DNA of 64,000 nucleotides from Phyllostachys edulis (Eukaryota > Streptophyta > Magnoliopsida > Poales > Poaceae): assembly GCA_036346405.1 (NCBI GenBank), contig CM070566.1:9830355-9894354 (forward strand), written 5' to 3'. This document shows, one piece after another, positions 1-10,865 of the stretch. The notes under the pieces are model-generated. The model ran no database searches, was not told the DNA's origin, and saw nothing but the letters and a program-made list of their open reading frames with translations. Position 1 is the stretch's first letter, and the number at the start of each line of letters is the position of its first letter. Both the position numbers and the translations under genes were made by a program.

Positions 1-2132
1 TTGATTTGGCTAAATTTCCCCAAAATCAAAATCATGGTCTAAGCATTTGCTAAGCATGAATAATTTCCAAACCAATTTATCTATGGTGACAAAGGAATGA
101 CATTTCAATATTCAAAATTGGCCATACAATAATCATTGGAATAACTAAGCATTTAAACAGGGTATTAAAATAATTGACTAAAAATATGCATGCAATAATA
201 ATTTAAAAACTGAATTAAATAACTTTAAAATATTAGGGCAATATGGTCAAGGGTATAACTTGCCTTCGCTGAAGTCTTGAAATTCTAATTCCTCGAATGA
301 TCTACTTCTAATCGTCAAAGTCTAAACGCGAAAGTACAATGTAAACGAATGAAAATCCAATAAATTCAAAAGGCAAACTAAACTAACTCCAAATAGAATA
401 TTCTTATTTTATTTAGCTAGATAATAATTTTATAAGATTTTAGCAATTTGAATCACTTAATTTAGAGTTGTGATTCAAAAGATATGAATTTTACAATTTT
501 TAGCCTAAATTTGAAATTTAAAAGAGATTCTAAATTAAATTGCAGATTCAAATTAGCCTCAAACTAAATAATTTTGGTTTAGTTGGCTAGACAATGATTT
601 TATATGAATTTAGAAATTTGGAACACCCAATTTGGAGGTTGGATGTGAAAGTTATGAATTTTACAAATTTTAAACCTAAATCAGCTTTTAAATTAAATTA
701 TGGAATTATTTTCCGAAGGAAATTCTGATTTATCACAGATCGCTGATGTCAGCACCTTGGAGGCTGCCAGCGACGGGTGGGCCCGTGGTCAATGGACCAC
801 GCCCATGGCTTGGTCAACGCGCCACGGTGCACCGGTGCACAAAGATAGCAAACACAAAGGTGTTGCGTGGCTTTGGGCGGTGTCGTGGCGCCACGCGGGC
901 GGCCACGAGGTATGAGCGTCGCGGTGGCGCTGGCGTGTCGCGGCGTGGTCAAGCCACGCGGCGAACTCCGGCGACCCTAGGGTTTTGGGCTCGCCGCGCG
1001 TTGCGCCACTGATGGCCGTCTGGTGGGCTCAAAAGAACGAGAAGGCGACGCCGAGTAAGGTGCTCACCGGGATTGCAAGAAAACGCGGCGGAGAGATGGT
1101 CGGCGACGAGGTTTAGCGGCGGAGAGGTACGGTCGTCGTCGAAGTGGGTGCTCCCGAGGTCCTCCGGCGAAGTGGTTGGGATGGCCAGCCGTGGCGATGT
1201 GGCGATGCCGAGGAGGTGGAAGACGAGGCCGGAGTCCCGCTGGTGGCACCGGAATCGAAGGAGAACTAAAGTCTCCCCGCCGGCGAAGAACTTCGAATTC
1301 AGCGCGCTACGGGAGAGGGGAAGGGCTACGGGTGGTGGCGCTGTGGTGTGAGGATGGAGGCACCGAGCACCTATTTATAGAGGGCGTGGCGGATCAACGT
1401 GGAGGGCAAGAAGGTTGCGGCACTGACGGCGAAAAAAAGAGGGATTCGGGGCTCGCAGAAGGAAAGGAGGCCGGAATGGACGCGCGTGTGGCGTTATCAA
1501 TCTTGTGAGATTGTGGGGACGTGGCGGATTTGGCGGCTTTGGAAAGCTTCCGAATCTGCGTCAATGGCGGACACTGGCGGAGAGAAAAGGAAAGGGCGCG
1601 AGGAGAAAGGAAGGTAAGGGTGACCAGAGCGGCGGTCCCACATGGCGGTGACAAAGAAAGAAAGAAAGGGAGGATGAGCGTTAGCCCTTAGATGGTAATC
1701 CAACGATCACGATAGTTTCAATTGAAAGCGGTAAGTGGGCAAGTCTTGAGGCCACACGATCGTGATCCAATGGCGAGAGGAACGCGGGTTAAGGGCGGTG
1801 CGGGACGACGCAGCGCAAGGGAGATGGGCCGCCTAATTCGTCCCAGAGACTGTTTTGGAAATTCTTTCGATTTCTTATTTGATTTAATTGATTAATTCGA
1901 TTGGTTTTAGAAAATAGCAAAATAAATCCAAAAATTATGAGAAAATTCACGAAATTCTCAAAGGCATTTTGGATTTAACTAAAATAATTCCAACTTAAAT
2001 TTGGTAATAGTTTTTGCAATTAATTTTGTTTTAGCTTTAAAATAATTAAGGAAAAGCTTTTAAGATTTTAGAAAATCCACAAAAATAAATAAGTTTTAAT
2101 TTTATCGAAATTTGAAAATTTGGGCTGTTACA
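1..2132 (-). mobile_element. Tekay-like LTR (3' LTR, cut by window edge)
   Basis: This is the 3' LTR of a minus-strand Ty3/gypsy element. Its sequence repeats at 8717-10865. The inner edge is set by the minus-strand start TGTAACAGCCC, ending at 2132 next to a purine-rich tract. The outer part lies outside the window. It joins AT-rich stretches to a GC-rich block (about 730-1700) holding the transcription start region. Open frames inside the GC block are not conserved between copies and are not called as genes. Family assignment comes from the adjacent pol genes. Confidence 0.9.
1371..1380 (-). promoter_or_regulatory. LTR promoter TATA box
   Basis: On the minus strand the site reads CTATAAATAG, about 750 bp inside the LTR from its TGTAACAG start. 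It is conserved in the second LTR at 10090-10099. This would place the U3/R border near 1340. The position relative to the LTR start is typical, but transcription is inferred. Confidence 0.6.
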
Positions 2133-2146
2133 AACCTACCCCTTAA
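2133..2146 (-). other. Polypurine tract of chromovirus copy 1
   Basis: On the minus strand the sequence is TTTAAGGGGTAGGTT directly before the LTR start TGTAACAG. This is the expected plus-strand priming site for reverse transcription and fixes the element as minus-oriented. The second copy has a longer G run at the same place (10866-10883). Confidence 0.75.
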
Positions 2147-2159
2147 AGGAATCTCGTCC

Positions 2160-5100
2160 CGAGATTCAGACTTGGTCGACAAAAAGGTGTGGATAATCAC
2201 CTTCAAGTCTTCTTCTCGCTCCCGGTGGCTTCTTCTTAGAATGATTGCTCCACTGAACCTTGCATGAGCGGATGACTTTGCTTCTGGTGATCCGTTCTGC
2301 CACATCGAGAATCTTGATTGGTTGTTCTACGTACGTGAGGTCTTCCTGAAGGTCAACGTCCTCCAGGGGAGTTTCTTCTGTTGGCACTCGGAGACACTTC
2401 TTAAGTTGAGAGACGTGGAAGACGTCGTGGACTGCTGACAAGGATGTTGGAAGTTCGAGCTTATATGCAACTTCACCTCTCTTGGCCAAAATCTTGTAAG
2501 GTCCCACAAATCTGGGTGCAAGTTTTCCCTTGGTACGGAACCTTCTTACTCCTCGAAGTGGAGTAACCCTGAGATAAACGAAATCTCCTATCTCAAAGGT
2601 TAGTCCTCTTCGTCGATTATCCGCGTAACTCTTCTGTCGGGATTGAGCCACCTTCAGACGTTCCCTTATTGTTTTAACCTTATTTTCAGCTTCTTTGATC
2701 AACTCTGGTCCAAAGAGTTGATGCTCTCCCACTTCATCCCAAAGAAGCGGAGTTCTGCATTTTCTGCCGTACAAAGCTTCAAATGGAGACATCTGTAAAC
2801 TGGCTTGGTAGCTATTATTGTACGAGAATTCTGCATAGGGCAGATTCTTGTCCCAGCTTTTTCCATACTCTAAGGCACAGGCTCGAAGCATGTCTTCAAG
2901 AACTTGGTTGACACGTTCGGTCTGGCCATCAGTCTGCGGATGATAAGCAGTGCTGAAGTTGAGTCTAGTACCCAAGGCTTCGTGCAGGCTTTTCCAGAAA
3001 CGGGAAGTGAACTGAGATCCTCGGTCAGACACGATCTTTTTGGGTACTCCGTGAAGACAGACAATCTTGGCTATGTATAATTACGCTAATTTCTTTGCTC
3101 TGGTAGGTGGTCTTAATCGATAAAATGAGCTACTTTGGTTAATCGGTCAATTATCACCCAAATGGAATCACACCCGGATTGGGTTCTAGGAAGTCCGGTG
3201 ATAAAGTCCATACCAATTTCTTCCCATTTCCATTCGGGAATTGGTAATGGTTGCAACAAACCAGCGGGTCTTTGATGCTCTGCCTTTACTCGCTGACAAA
3301 CATCACAGCGTGCTACAAATTCTGCGATCTCACGTTTCATGCTGACCCACCAATATTTCTCCTTCAGATCCTGGTACATCTTCGTGCTTCCGGGGTGAAT
3401 AGAGTATGGCGATTCATGAGCTTCCTTCAGAATCGACTGTTTTAGTTCTTGCTGATTAGGTACACAAATACGGTTCCCAAACCATACTGTTCCCTGCTCA
3501 TCTTCAGAGAACCCTGCGGCTTTGCCTCTTCTCATATTCTTCTTGATTTCTTTGATGTCTTCATCTTCTAACTGCTTCTCCCTGATTTGACTCTAAAGAG
3601 TGGGTTGCACCTCCAAAGCATTGACACACCCTTGGTTGACAATCTCCAGATTCAGTACCTCAATTCCTCATACAATTCGCCGATTCTTACGAACCAAAGT
3701 GGTGTTGCAATACGCCTTCGCTTAAGGCATCTGCAACCACGTTCGCTTTGCCCGGATGATAATGGATTCCAAGGTCGTAATCCTTTATCAACTCTAACCA
3801 TCTTCTTTGTCGGAGGTTGAGTTATGATTGGGTGAAGATATATTTCAGACTCTTATGATCCGTGAAAATCTCACAACGGTTACCAATGAGGTAATGCCTC
3901 CAGATCTTCAGAGCATGCACAATTGCCGCTAACTCGAGATCATGAGTTGGGTAATTTCCTCGTGTGGCCTCAAGCGACGGATGCATAAGCTACGACTTTG
4001 CCTTCTGCATCAGGACACATCCTGAGACCTTGTCGAGACGCTGCGCAGAAGATTTCAAAGTCTTTATGGATATCCGCAAAACCAAGATCGTGCGAGACTA
4101 AGCTCTTCTTCGTTCTTGGAAGCTCTTCTCACAAGCATCTCGTCCAATCAAACTTCTTTTCCTTCTTGGTTGTGTCATAGGTCCGGCGGTCTTAGAGAAT
4201 CCTCAATGAACTGCGGTAATATCCGGCTAGTCCAAGGAAACTCCTTACTACATTCACGGACTTTGGTTGCTTCCAATCCATAACGGCTTCAACCTTGGTG
4301 GATCTACAAAGAACTCCTCCTCCGCCGACACGATATGACCAAGGAATGCCACTTGCCTTAGCCAAAATTCGCGACTTCTGAATTTGGCATAAAGTCGTTC
4401 TCCCGAAGTTTTCCCAAAATTAAACCGAGGTGGTTCTCATGTTCTTCTTCATTCTTGAATAGACGAGGATGTCATCGATGAAAACAACCACAAACTTATC
4501 CAAGAATTCCATGAACACTTTGTTCATCATATTCATGAAATAAGGGCTCGTCAAACCGAAAGACATTACAGAACTTCGCATAATCCATATCCGTGGTGAA
4601 AGTCGCTTTCGATATCTTCCGTCTCGATCTTCAGTTGGTGATAGCCCGATCTCAAATCAATCTTCGAGAATACACTTGCTCCTTTTAGTTGATCGAACAG
4701 ATCATCAATCCTCGGTAGTGGATACTTATTCTTGATCGTCACCTCATTGAGGGATCTGTAATCCACACACATTCGCATACTATTGTCCTTCTTCTTGACA
4801 AATAGTACGGTGCTCCCCAAGGTGATGAACTAGGTCGATATAACCTTTGCTCCTTAGTTCTTCAATTTGTTTCTTCGCCGCTAGCTCATTGGCCGCATTC
4901 TCAGAGGGTCGCCGAGATTGGAGCGGTCCTCGACTAAATCAATTAAGAACATTACGCCCCTATCCGGTGGCATGCCGTAACTCATCGAGGAAAGACATCT
5001 GGGTATTCTTGCACAACCGGTATGTCTTCAAGCTTTATTTCCTTCAAAAGTGGTCAGATGGAACTTCCTCCTGCTGATAACTTGGGTTTGAATTCTACCG

Positions 5101-5440
5101 ATTCCTTGTTCATTGGTGAGGGTGATAGATCTATTAGCACAGATCTATCTCATCTCGATTCTTGGCTAGCTACCCATTCCAAGAATCACATCTAGACCTT
5201 GAGATTGCAGGACTATCAAGTCCGCTAGGAAAGGTACTCCGGATATTTCAAGGGTAAGGTTTGGGCATAGAGAATCGGTTCTCATTTTCGAGCCCGGAGT
5301 GGACTATCATGGGGTTAACTAAAGAGGAGATAGGTAACCCAAATTTTCCCACAAATTTATTGGAAACAAAGGAATGTGATGCTCAGGAATCAAATAGGGT
5401 GATCTTTGTGCAAAATTAACAAGGAACGTACCAAGAACGA
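2160..5440 (-). pseudogene. pol: Chromovirus pol, copy 1 (PR-RT-RNase H-IN-chromodomain), broken
   Basis: Minus-strand Ty3/gypsy polyprotein read in several frames. From right to left: an aspartic protease region near 5385, where the D-S-G active site reads D-S-stop; reverse transcriptase (4820-4420) with SKIDLRSGYHQ and FIDD; an RNase H region; the integrase zinc-finger region and first catalytic Asp (3535-3113, GMDFITGLPRT); then the integrase core and C-terminus (3032-2166) with SDRGSQF, QTERVNQ and a GPY-type motif. The end carries a chromodomain (LTYVEQPIKILDVAERITR), which places the element in the chromoviruses, most like Tekay/Del (RIRE3-type). Frames are broken by many short indels; several coincide with CAG/CTG sites and may be sequencing errors, so loss of function is not certain for all of them. 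Confidence 0.9.
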
Positions 5441-6640
5441 CATCCTGTGTCGCTTGAGTTTCTTCTCGTGGCGTGGTTCACACGCCCTTCGTATGAATGG
5501 GTGCGGCTTGGTGCCGCCGGTAGTTGGAACTCTAGGTTTGGCTTGGTCGAGCTGTTCTCGCCGCTTCTTTGGACATCTATTGGCATAATGTCCCGCCTCG
5601 CTGATAAAGGCAAACAGTTATCGCCGCCGCAGATGAAGCCGGTTTTTCGCTGAACCGCCTCCAGTTGAGTTGTTGCGGAAACCGGAAGTGTTGGGGCGCT
5701 GCGGCGGAGGTGGGGTTCTGGACGTAGAGGATTGGAATCTTCCACGCTGCGGTGGTTGGGGTTGAGCGAGGCGAGGTTTGGGTTGTCCTCCAAAGATTAA
5801 ACTTTTGCGCACCATCCTTCGCTATGGTTCTCCATCTCTGTATGTTTGGCTTCTGGCGAATTGCTTTGTCCACCAATTGTTGAAAGTCGGTGAAATCTCG
5901 GGAGATCGCTGGACAGATATCTCATCATTGATCCTTCCATGAACTTTTTCTGCACCGTTTTCATCCTTGGCTACGTCATGCGGGCGAGCGAGCAAGTTGG
6001 TTGAACTTATGCAAGTACTCGCCACCGAAGCGGTTGCCTTTGGCGGCGCGCCAATTCCTTCTTTTTTCATCGCCATCATCCTCGCGGAATGTGAGCATGG
6101 CGAAAGCTTGCACAAACTCTTCCCAAGTAATAGCTTGAGCGCTGGCATGGGTGATGCAGAGATTGTCCCACCACTCCGCGGGACCACCGAGTTGATGAGC
6201 GCAAAAAGTACCCTTCGCGATCCGAGCACCGAGTGATATCCAGTTTCTTCCCCATGGCACGGAGCCAATCGCCGGCGTCCATAGGTTGATCGCTTGAAAA
6301 CGCCGGAGGACGATCCTCATGAATTTCGACATCGTCGACCTCTGCGAGGTGGGGGTGGAGGCGAGGTGGTGGTGGAGTGTGAGTTGTGGCTTGCATGTGT
6401 TGCATCTTCGCTAAGGATCGGGCCAACAAACTCATCATATGCGTCTGGTGTGCCATTAATTGACGCCACTAGGTTCTTCGATTGGTGGAGGTGGTGGTGG
6501 CTGGGCGGGATTTTCCCGAAAATCCGTGATTCTCGCTTCCACGACCTTGAGCACCGCCACATTGCAGACGGGTGGTCACCATCTCGCTAGATGTTTCTAA
6601 GGATTTTAGAAGAGAGAGATAGTAAGAAAACTCTAAAGGG
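5441..6640 (-). pseudogene. gag: Chromovirus gag, copy 1, broken
   Basis: Minus-strand capsid gene split over several frames. Recognisable pieces include PMDAGDWLRAMGKKLDI (near 6270), HQLGGPAEWWDNLCITHA followed by ITWEEFVQAF (near 6180-6100), and FGGEYLHKFNQLA (near 6010), all characteristic of gag in RIRE3/Tekay-type elements. A basic, Ser/Pro-rich tail with a possible CCHC knuckle region follows toward 5420. Frame changes occur every few hundred bases. Gag would form the virus-like particle and bind the RNA. Confidence 0.8.
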
Positions 6641-6977
6641 GTAAATCTAAATAGCCCCGAACAATCACAAGACAAAGAGCCAAAATTTTTCCAAAATAGT
6701 TCTTTTATTATTTTATTCTTTGGTTATGGCTATCACAAGGGTAACGATAGCTCATAACTTGCGCCTAACGCTTACAATATGGGAAACAACTAAGGGGTGT
6801 TCGGTATACTCTGCTCACTAGAGCTGCCCGCCGCCTTTGTAGCTAGCTAGCTCTTCTTCCACGGCCTTCAACCTTTCTTACGTGATCTTCTGTGTCGTCT
6901 TGAGTGGCACGCAGTCATCTAGAGCGTTACCATAAGCATAATCCATTGCCTTGCATGAGTTCACCCGATGCGTGAGC

Positions 6978-7364
6978 TCAGTGAGTCCTCATCCTCGGTG
7001 GGCAAAGATCTCTGCCCAACCGAAGTCGGGACGTGCATTGATGGTAGTGGAACTCGGAACCATGAAATCGATTGTTGTAGGTGTAACTGAGGCGTCTTGT
7101 GGCTTCTCCGGCTGCGTCTTGAATGCCTTCGGCGAAGGTGCCACGTCTTATTGGAGCGTCGATGATGTGGAAGTCCGTGTTCGGGTTATGATTGGCGTAG
7201 AGAATCACTTCAACCCTCCAGCGATATTGGTTTCCCACTTCATACTGGTACCCTTGATAGGTTGGTCTTTCGTTGTAGTCTAGGTGTTGCATCATCTTCC
7301 AAAGAAGTGCAGCCCAATGTCCTGCGAAAATTCCGTGGGAGATCCGGGTTGGTTTTTCGGCCAT
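6978..7364 (-). CDS. Extra ORF upstream of gag (ORF0-like), 128 aa
   Basis: A minus-strand ATG frame of 128 codons sits between the primer-binding site and gag. It begins MAEKPTRISHGIFAGHWAAL and is rich in aromatic and basic residues (WKMMQHLDYNERPTYQGY). It has no motif I can assign. Rice RIRE3/RIRE8-type elements are known to carry an extra ORF, called orf0, in this position, and this looks like such a gene, possibly shortened by a frameshift at its 3' end. Function unknown. It has no second copy in the window, because the second internal region is cut before gag. Confidence 0.5.
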   Translation of the reverse strand: MAEKPTRISHGIFAGHWAALLWKMMQHLDYNERPTYQGYQYEVGNQYRWRVEVILYANHNPNTDFHIIDAPIRRGTFAEGIQDAAGEATRRLSYTYNNRFHGSEFHYHQCTSRLRLGRDLCPPRMRTH

Positions 7365-7510
7365 CTACAATTTTAGAGAAGGAGATGAGTTAGTAACTGT
7401 TTTTTTTTAAAGAGAAAGGTTGAGAAGACTCTTGGATAGACCTAAAATAGTTGTAGTTTTCAAAATAAGTCCTTAAGGCATTTTCTAAGGTCACGACTCA
7501 CGATCGATAT

Positions 7511-7522
7511 GGCTCGATACCA
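7511..7522 (-). other. Primer-binding site (tRNA-iMet type)
   Basis: On the minus strand it reads TGGTATCGAGCC, one base short of the usual TGGTATCAGAGCC complement of initiator tRNA-Met. It lies four bases from the LTR end at 7527. It marks the 5' end of the internal region. The missing base is next to a CAG site. Confidence 0.75.
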
Positions 7523-7526
7523 CTTT

Positions 7527-10500
7527 TGTCGAACCCGGAGCGAAGGATCCCGAACTCTCGTGTTCATACACTAGTCCAGATTTCCGCAGTGTACAGCTAA
7601 ACAAAAGTGATAATCAAAACATATCACGACTTTATTAATAATTATTCAAAGTCTATTACAAAAAGGGCCCGAGGCCAAAACAAACACAATGAAAGTAAAG
7701 TAGTAGTAGTAGACCCAACGATTCGCCACGAGCAATAAATCTGGGAGCGTGGCCTAAGCATCGATGTCCTCACCGCCTTGATAGAGGTCTTCTCTAATAA
7801 AGATTATTCAAAGAAGAGTAAGCACTACTACCGTGCTTGCAAGTTACACCCATCAAATAATGATTGAATGCATGCATAAGGTAAACAAGGAATAATGGCG
7901 GGGTTTATTTGCATAAAGCAAAGATTTTCAATTTTAAATAATCATACTAATTTCCAAGGCATTTTTATACTATATCTAGAATCATGTTTTAAATGACATT
8001 TTATAGTGTGGATAACCTCCATGTTGAATGGTGAAGGATAACCTCCTATCACAATGGCTATCCGCCTAATTTTACCACAAGGATAAATCCTCCGAAATCA
8101 TCTGTCAAAACCATTTTGAAACCAAAAACAAGTCTAACTTGGAGTGGCTTTGCTAGCATGTCCATGATCATGACGCGCTTATTCAATAGTTTCTACTCGC
8201 AGAGTTGGTGCTTTTACCCACACGAGATATTATACTCTTTGTGTCGGCCAATCCACGCTTCCTAAGGCGTGTGTGAGCAAATATCACAAGGCCGTTATAA
8301 TGATTTACCTCATAGTACTCATACCCGCTAAGGTTTCGCTTCCATTGATGACTGCCCTCCAGGAGCCCCTCTTGCGCCAAAGGGATGTGGTCTAACCAAC
8401 ACCCACACATACAACATGGCACGAATAACTATGAAGTATCCCAAATTATTAAGCCAGGTCTTGCCCATACAAGACATGTGGTGGTACGATAGGCGAGTAA
8501 AATACGCCAAAGACCGGTCCTTAATTGACTTGGGCGTCTATCAAAATCAAACCCTAGGTCTTAATCTTAACCAGATTAAGCCGTGCATAAACCTCGCACC
8601 CACCATACATCCGTTTACCAAGTCCAAACCATTTTGATTTTATTTTAGTAAAACCACCTTTACAAATTCTCTATGGTAAAACAATACCATAGGTTTTAAG
8701 TTAAAACAGCTTTGTATTGATTTGGCTAAATTTCCCCAAAATCAAAATCATGGTCTAAGCATTTGCTAGCATGAATAATTTCCAAACCAATTTATCTATG
8801 GTGACAAAGGAATGACATTTCAATATTCAAAATTGGCCATACAATAATCATTGGAATAACTAAGCATTTAAGCAGGTATTAAAATAATTGACTAAAAATA
8901 TGCATGCAATAATAATTTAAAAACTGAATTAAATAACTTTAAAATATTAGGGCAATATGGTCAAGGGTATAACTTGCCTTCGCTGAAGTCTTGAAATTCT
9001 AATTCCTCGAGAATGATCTACTTCTCGAATCGTCAAAGTCTAAACGCGAAGTATCTGTAAAACGAATGAAAATCCAATAAATTCAAAAAAGGCAAACTAA
9101 ACTAACTCCAAATAGAATATTCTTATTTTATTTAGCTAGATAATAATTTTATAAGATTTTAGCAATTTGAATCACTTAATTTAGAGTTGTGATTCAAAAG
9201 ATATGAATTTTACAATTTTTAGCCTAAATTTGAAATTTAAAAGAGATTCTAAATTAAATTGCAGATTCAAATTAGCCTCAAACTAAATAATTTTGGTTTA
9301 GTTGGCTAGACAATGATTTTATATGAATTTAGAAATTTGGAACACCCAATTTGGAGGTTGGATGTGAAAGTTATGAATTTTACAAATTTTAAACCTAAAT
9401 CGCTTTTTAAATTAAATTATGGAATTATTTTCCGAAGGAAATTCTGATTTATCACAAGATCGCTGATGTCAGCACCTTGGAGGCTGCCATCGACGGGTGG
9501 GCCCGTGGTCAATGGACCACGCCCATGGCTTGGTCAACGCCCACTGTGCCCGGTGCACAAAGATAGCAAACACAAAGGTGTTGCGTGGCTTTGGGCGAGG
9601 TGTCGTGGCGCCACGCGGGCGCCACGAGGTATGAGCGTCGCGGTGGCTGGCGTGTCATCGACGTGGTCAAGCCACGCAGGCGAGCTCCGGCGACCCTAGG
9701 GTTTTGGGCTCGCCGCCTGCTGCGTTGCGCCGGTGAGCCGTACGGGTGGGCTCAAAAGAACGAGAAGGCGACGCCGAGTAAGGTGCTCACCGGGATTGCA
9801 AGAAAACGCGGCGGAGAGATGGTCGGCGACGAGGTTTAGCGGCGGAGAGGTACGGTCGTCGTCGAAGTGGGTGCTCCCGAGGTCCTCCGGCGAAGTGGTT
9901 GGGCGCACCGGCTTCGTGGCAGTGTGGCGATGCCGAGGAGGTGGAAGACGAGGCCGGAGTCCCGCTGGTGGCACCGGAATCGAAGGAGAACTAAAGTCTC
10001 CCGCGGCGAAGAACTTCAATTCAGCGCCACGGAGAGGGAAGGGCTACGGTGGTGGCGCTGTGGTGTGAGGATGGAGGCGCACCGAGCACCTATTTATAGG
10101 GCGAGGGCGTGGCGGATCAACGTGGAGGGCAAGAAGGTTGCGTCTTGACACGGCGAAAAAAAAGAGGGATTCGGGCTCGCAGAAGAAAGGGAGGCCGGAA
10201 TGGACGCGGCGTGACGCGTGTTATCAATGCACGCGAGATTGTGGGGACGTGGCGGATTTGAGCGGCTTTGGAAAGCTTCGAATCTGCGTCAATGGCGGAC
10301 ACTGCGCATGAGAGAAAAGGAAAGGGCGCGAGGGAGAAAGGAAGGTAAGGTGACCAGAAGCGGCGGTCCCACATGGCGGTGACAAAGAAAGAAAGAAAGG
10401 GAGGATGAGCGTTAGCCCTTAGATGGTAATCCAACGATCACGATAGTTTCAAATAAACGGTAAGTGGCGAGCGCGAGGCCACACGATCGTGATCCAATGG

Positions 10501-10865
10501 CGGAGAGGAACGCTACGGTTAAGGGCGGTGCGGCAGACGCCTGCAAGAAGGAGATGGGCGGCCTAATTCGTCCCCAGAGACTGTTTTGGAAATTCTTTCG
10601 ATTTCTTATTTGATTTAATTGATTAATTCGATTGGTTTTAGAAAATAGCAAAATAAATCCAAAAATTATGAGAAAATTCACAGAAATTCTCAAAGGCATT
10701 TTGGATTTAACTAAAATAATTCCAACTTAAATTTGGTAATAGTTTTTGCAATTAATTTTGTTTTAGCTTTAAAATAATTAAGGGAAAAGCTTTTAAGATT
10801 TTAGAAAATCCACAAAAATAAATAAGTTTTAATTTTATCTGAAATTTGAAAATTTGGGCTGTTAC
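7527..10865 (-). mobile_element. Complete Tekay-like LTR shared by two internal copies
   Basis: A 3339-bp LTR. On the minus strand it starts TGTAACAGCCC (10865) and ends GGTTCGACA (7527), giving TG..CA termini. It serves as 5' LTR for the internal region on its left and as 3' LTR for the partial internal region on its right, so the array reads LTR-internal-LTR-internal. 8717-10865 matches 1-2132 closely with scattered short indels. A stretch at 7800-8500 resembles the LTR fragment at 31086-33555. Confidence 0.88.
10090..10099 (-). promoter_or_regulatory. LTR promoter TATA box (second LTR)
   Basis: CTATAAATAG on the minus strand, at the same place as the site at 1371-1380, in a conserved context. 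Confidence 0.6.

Noticed and set aside
700..1703. Many GC-rich open frames in the LTR (and their equivalents at 9466-10434)
   Set aside because: They lie within the LTR transcription-start region, differ in frame between the two LTR copies and show no domain.
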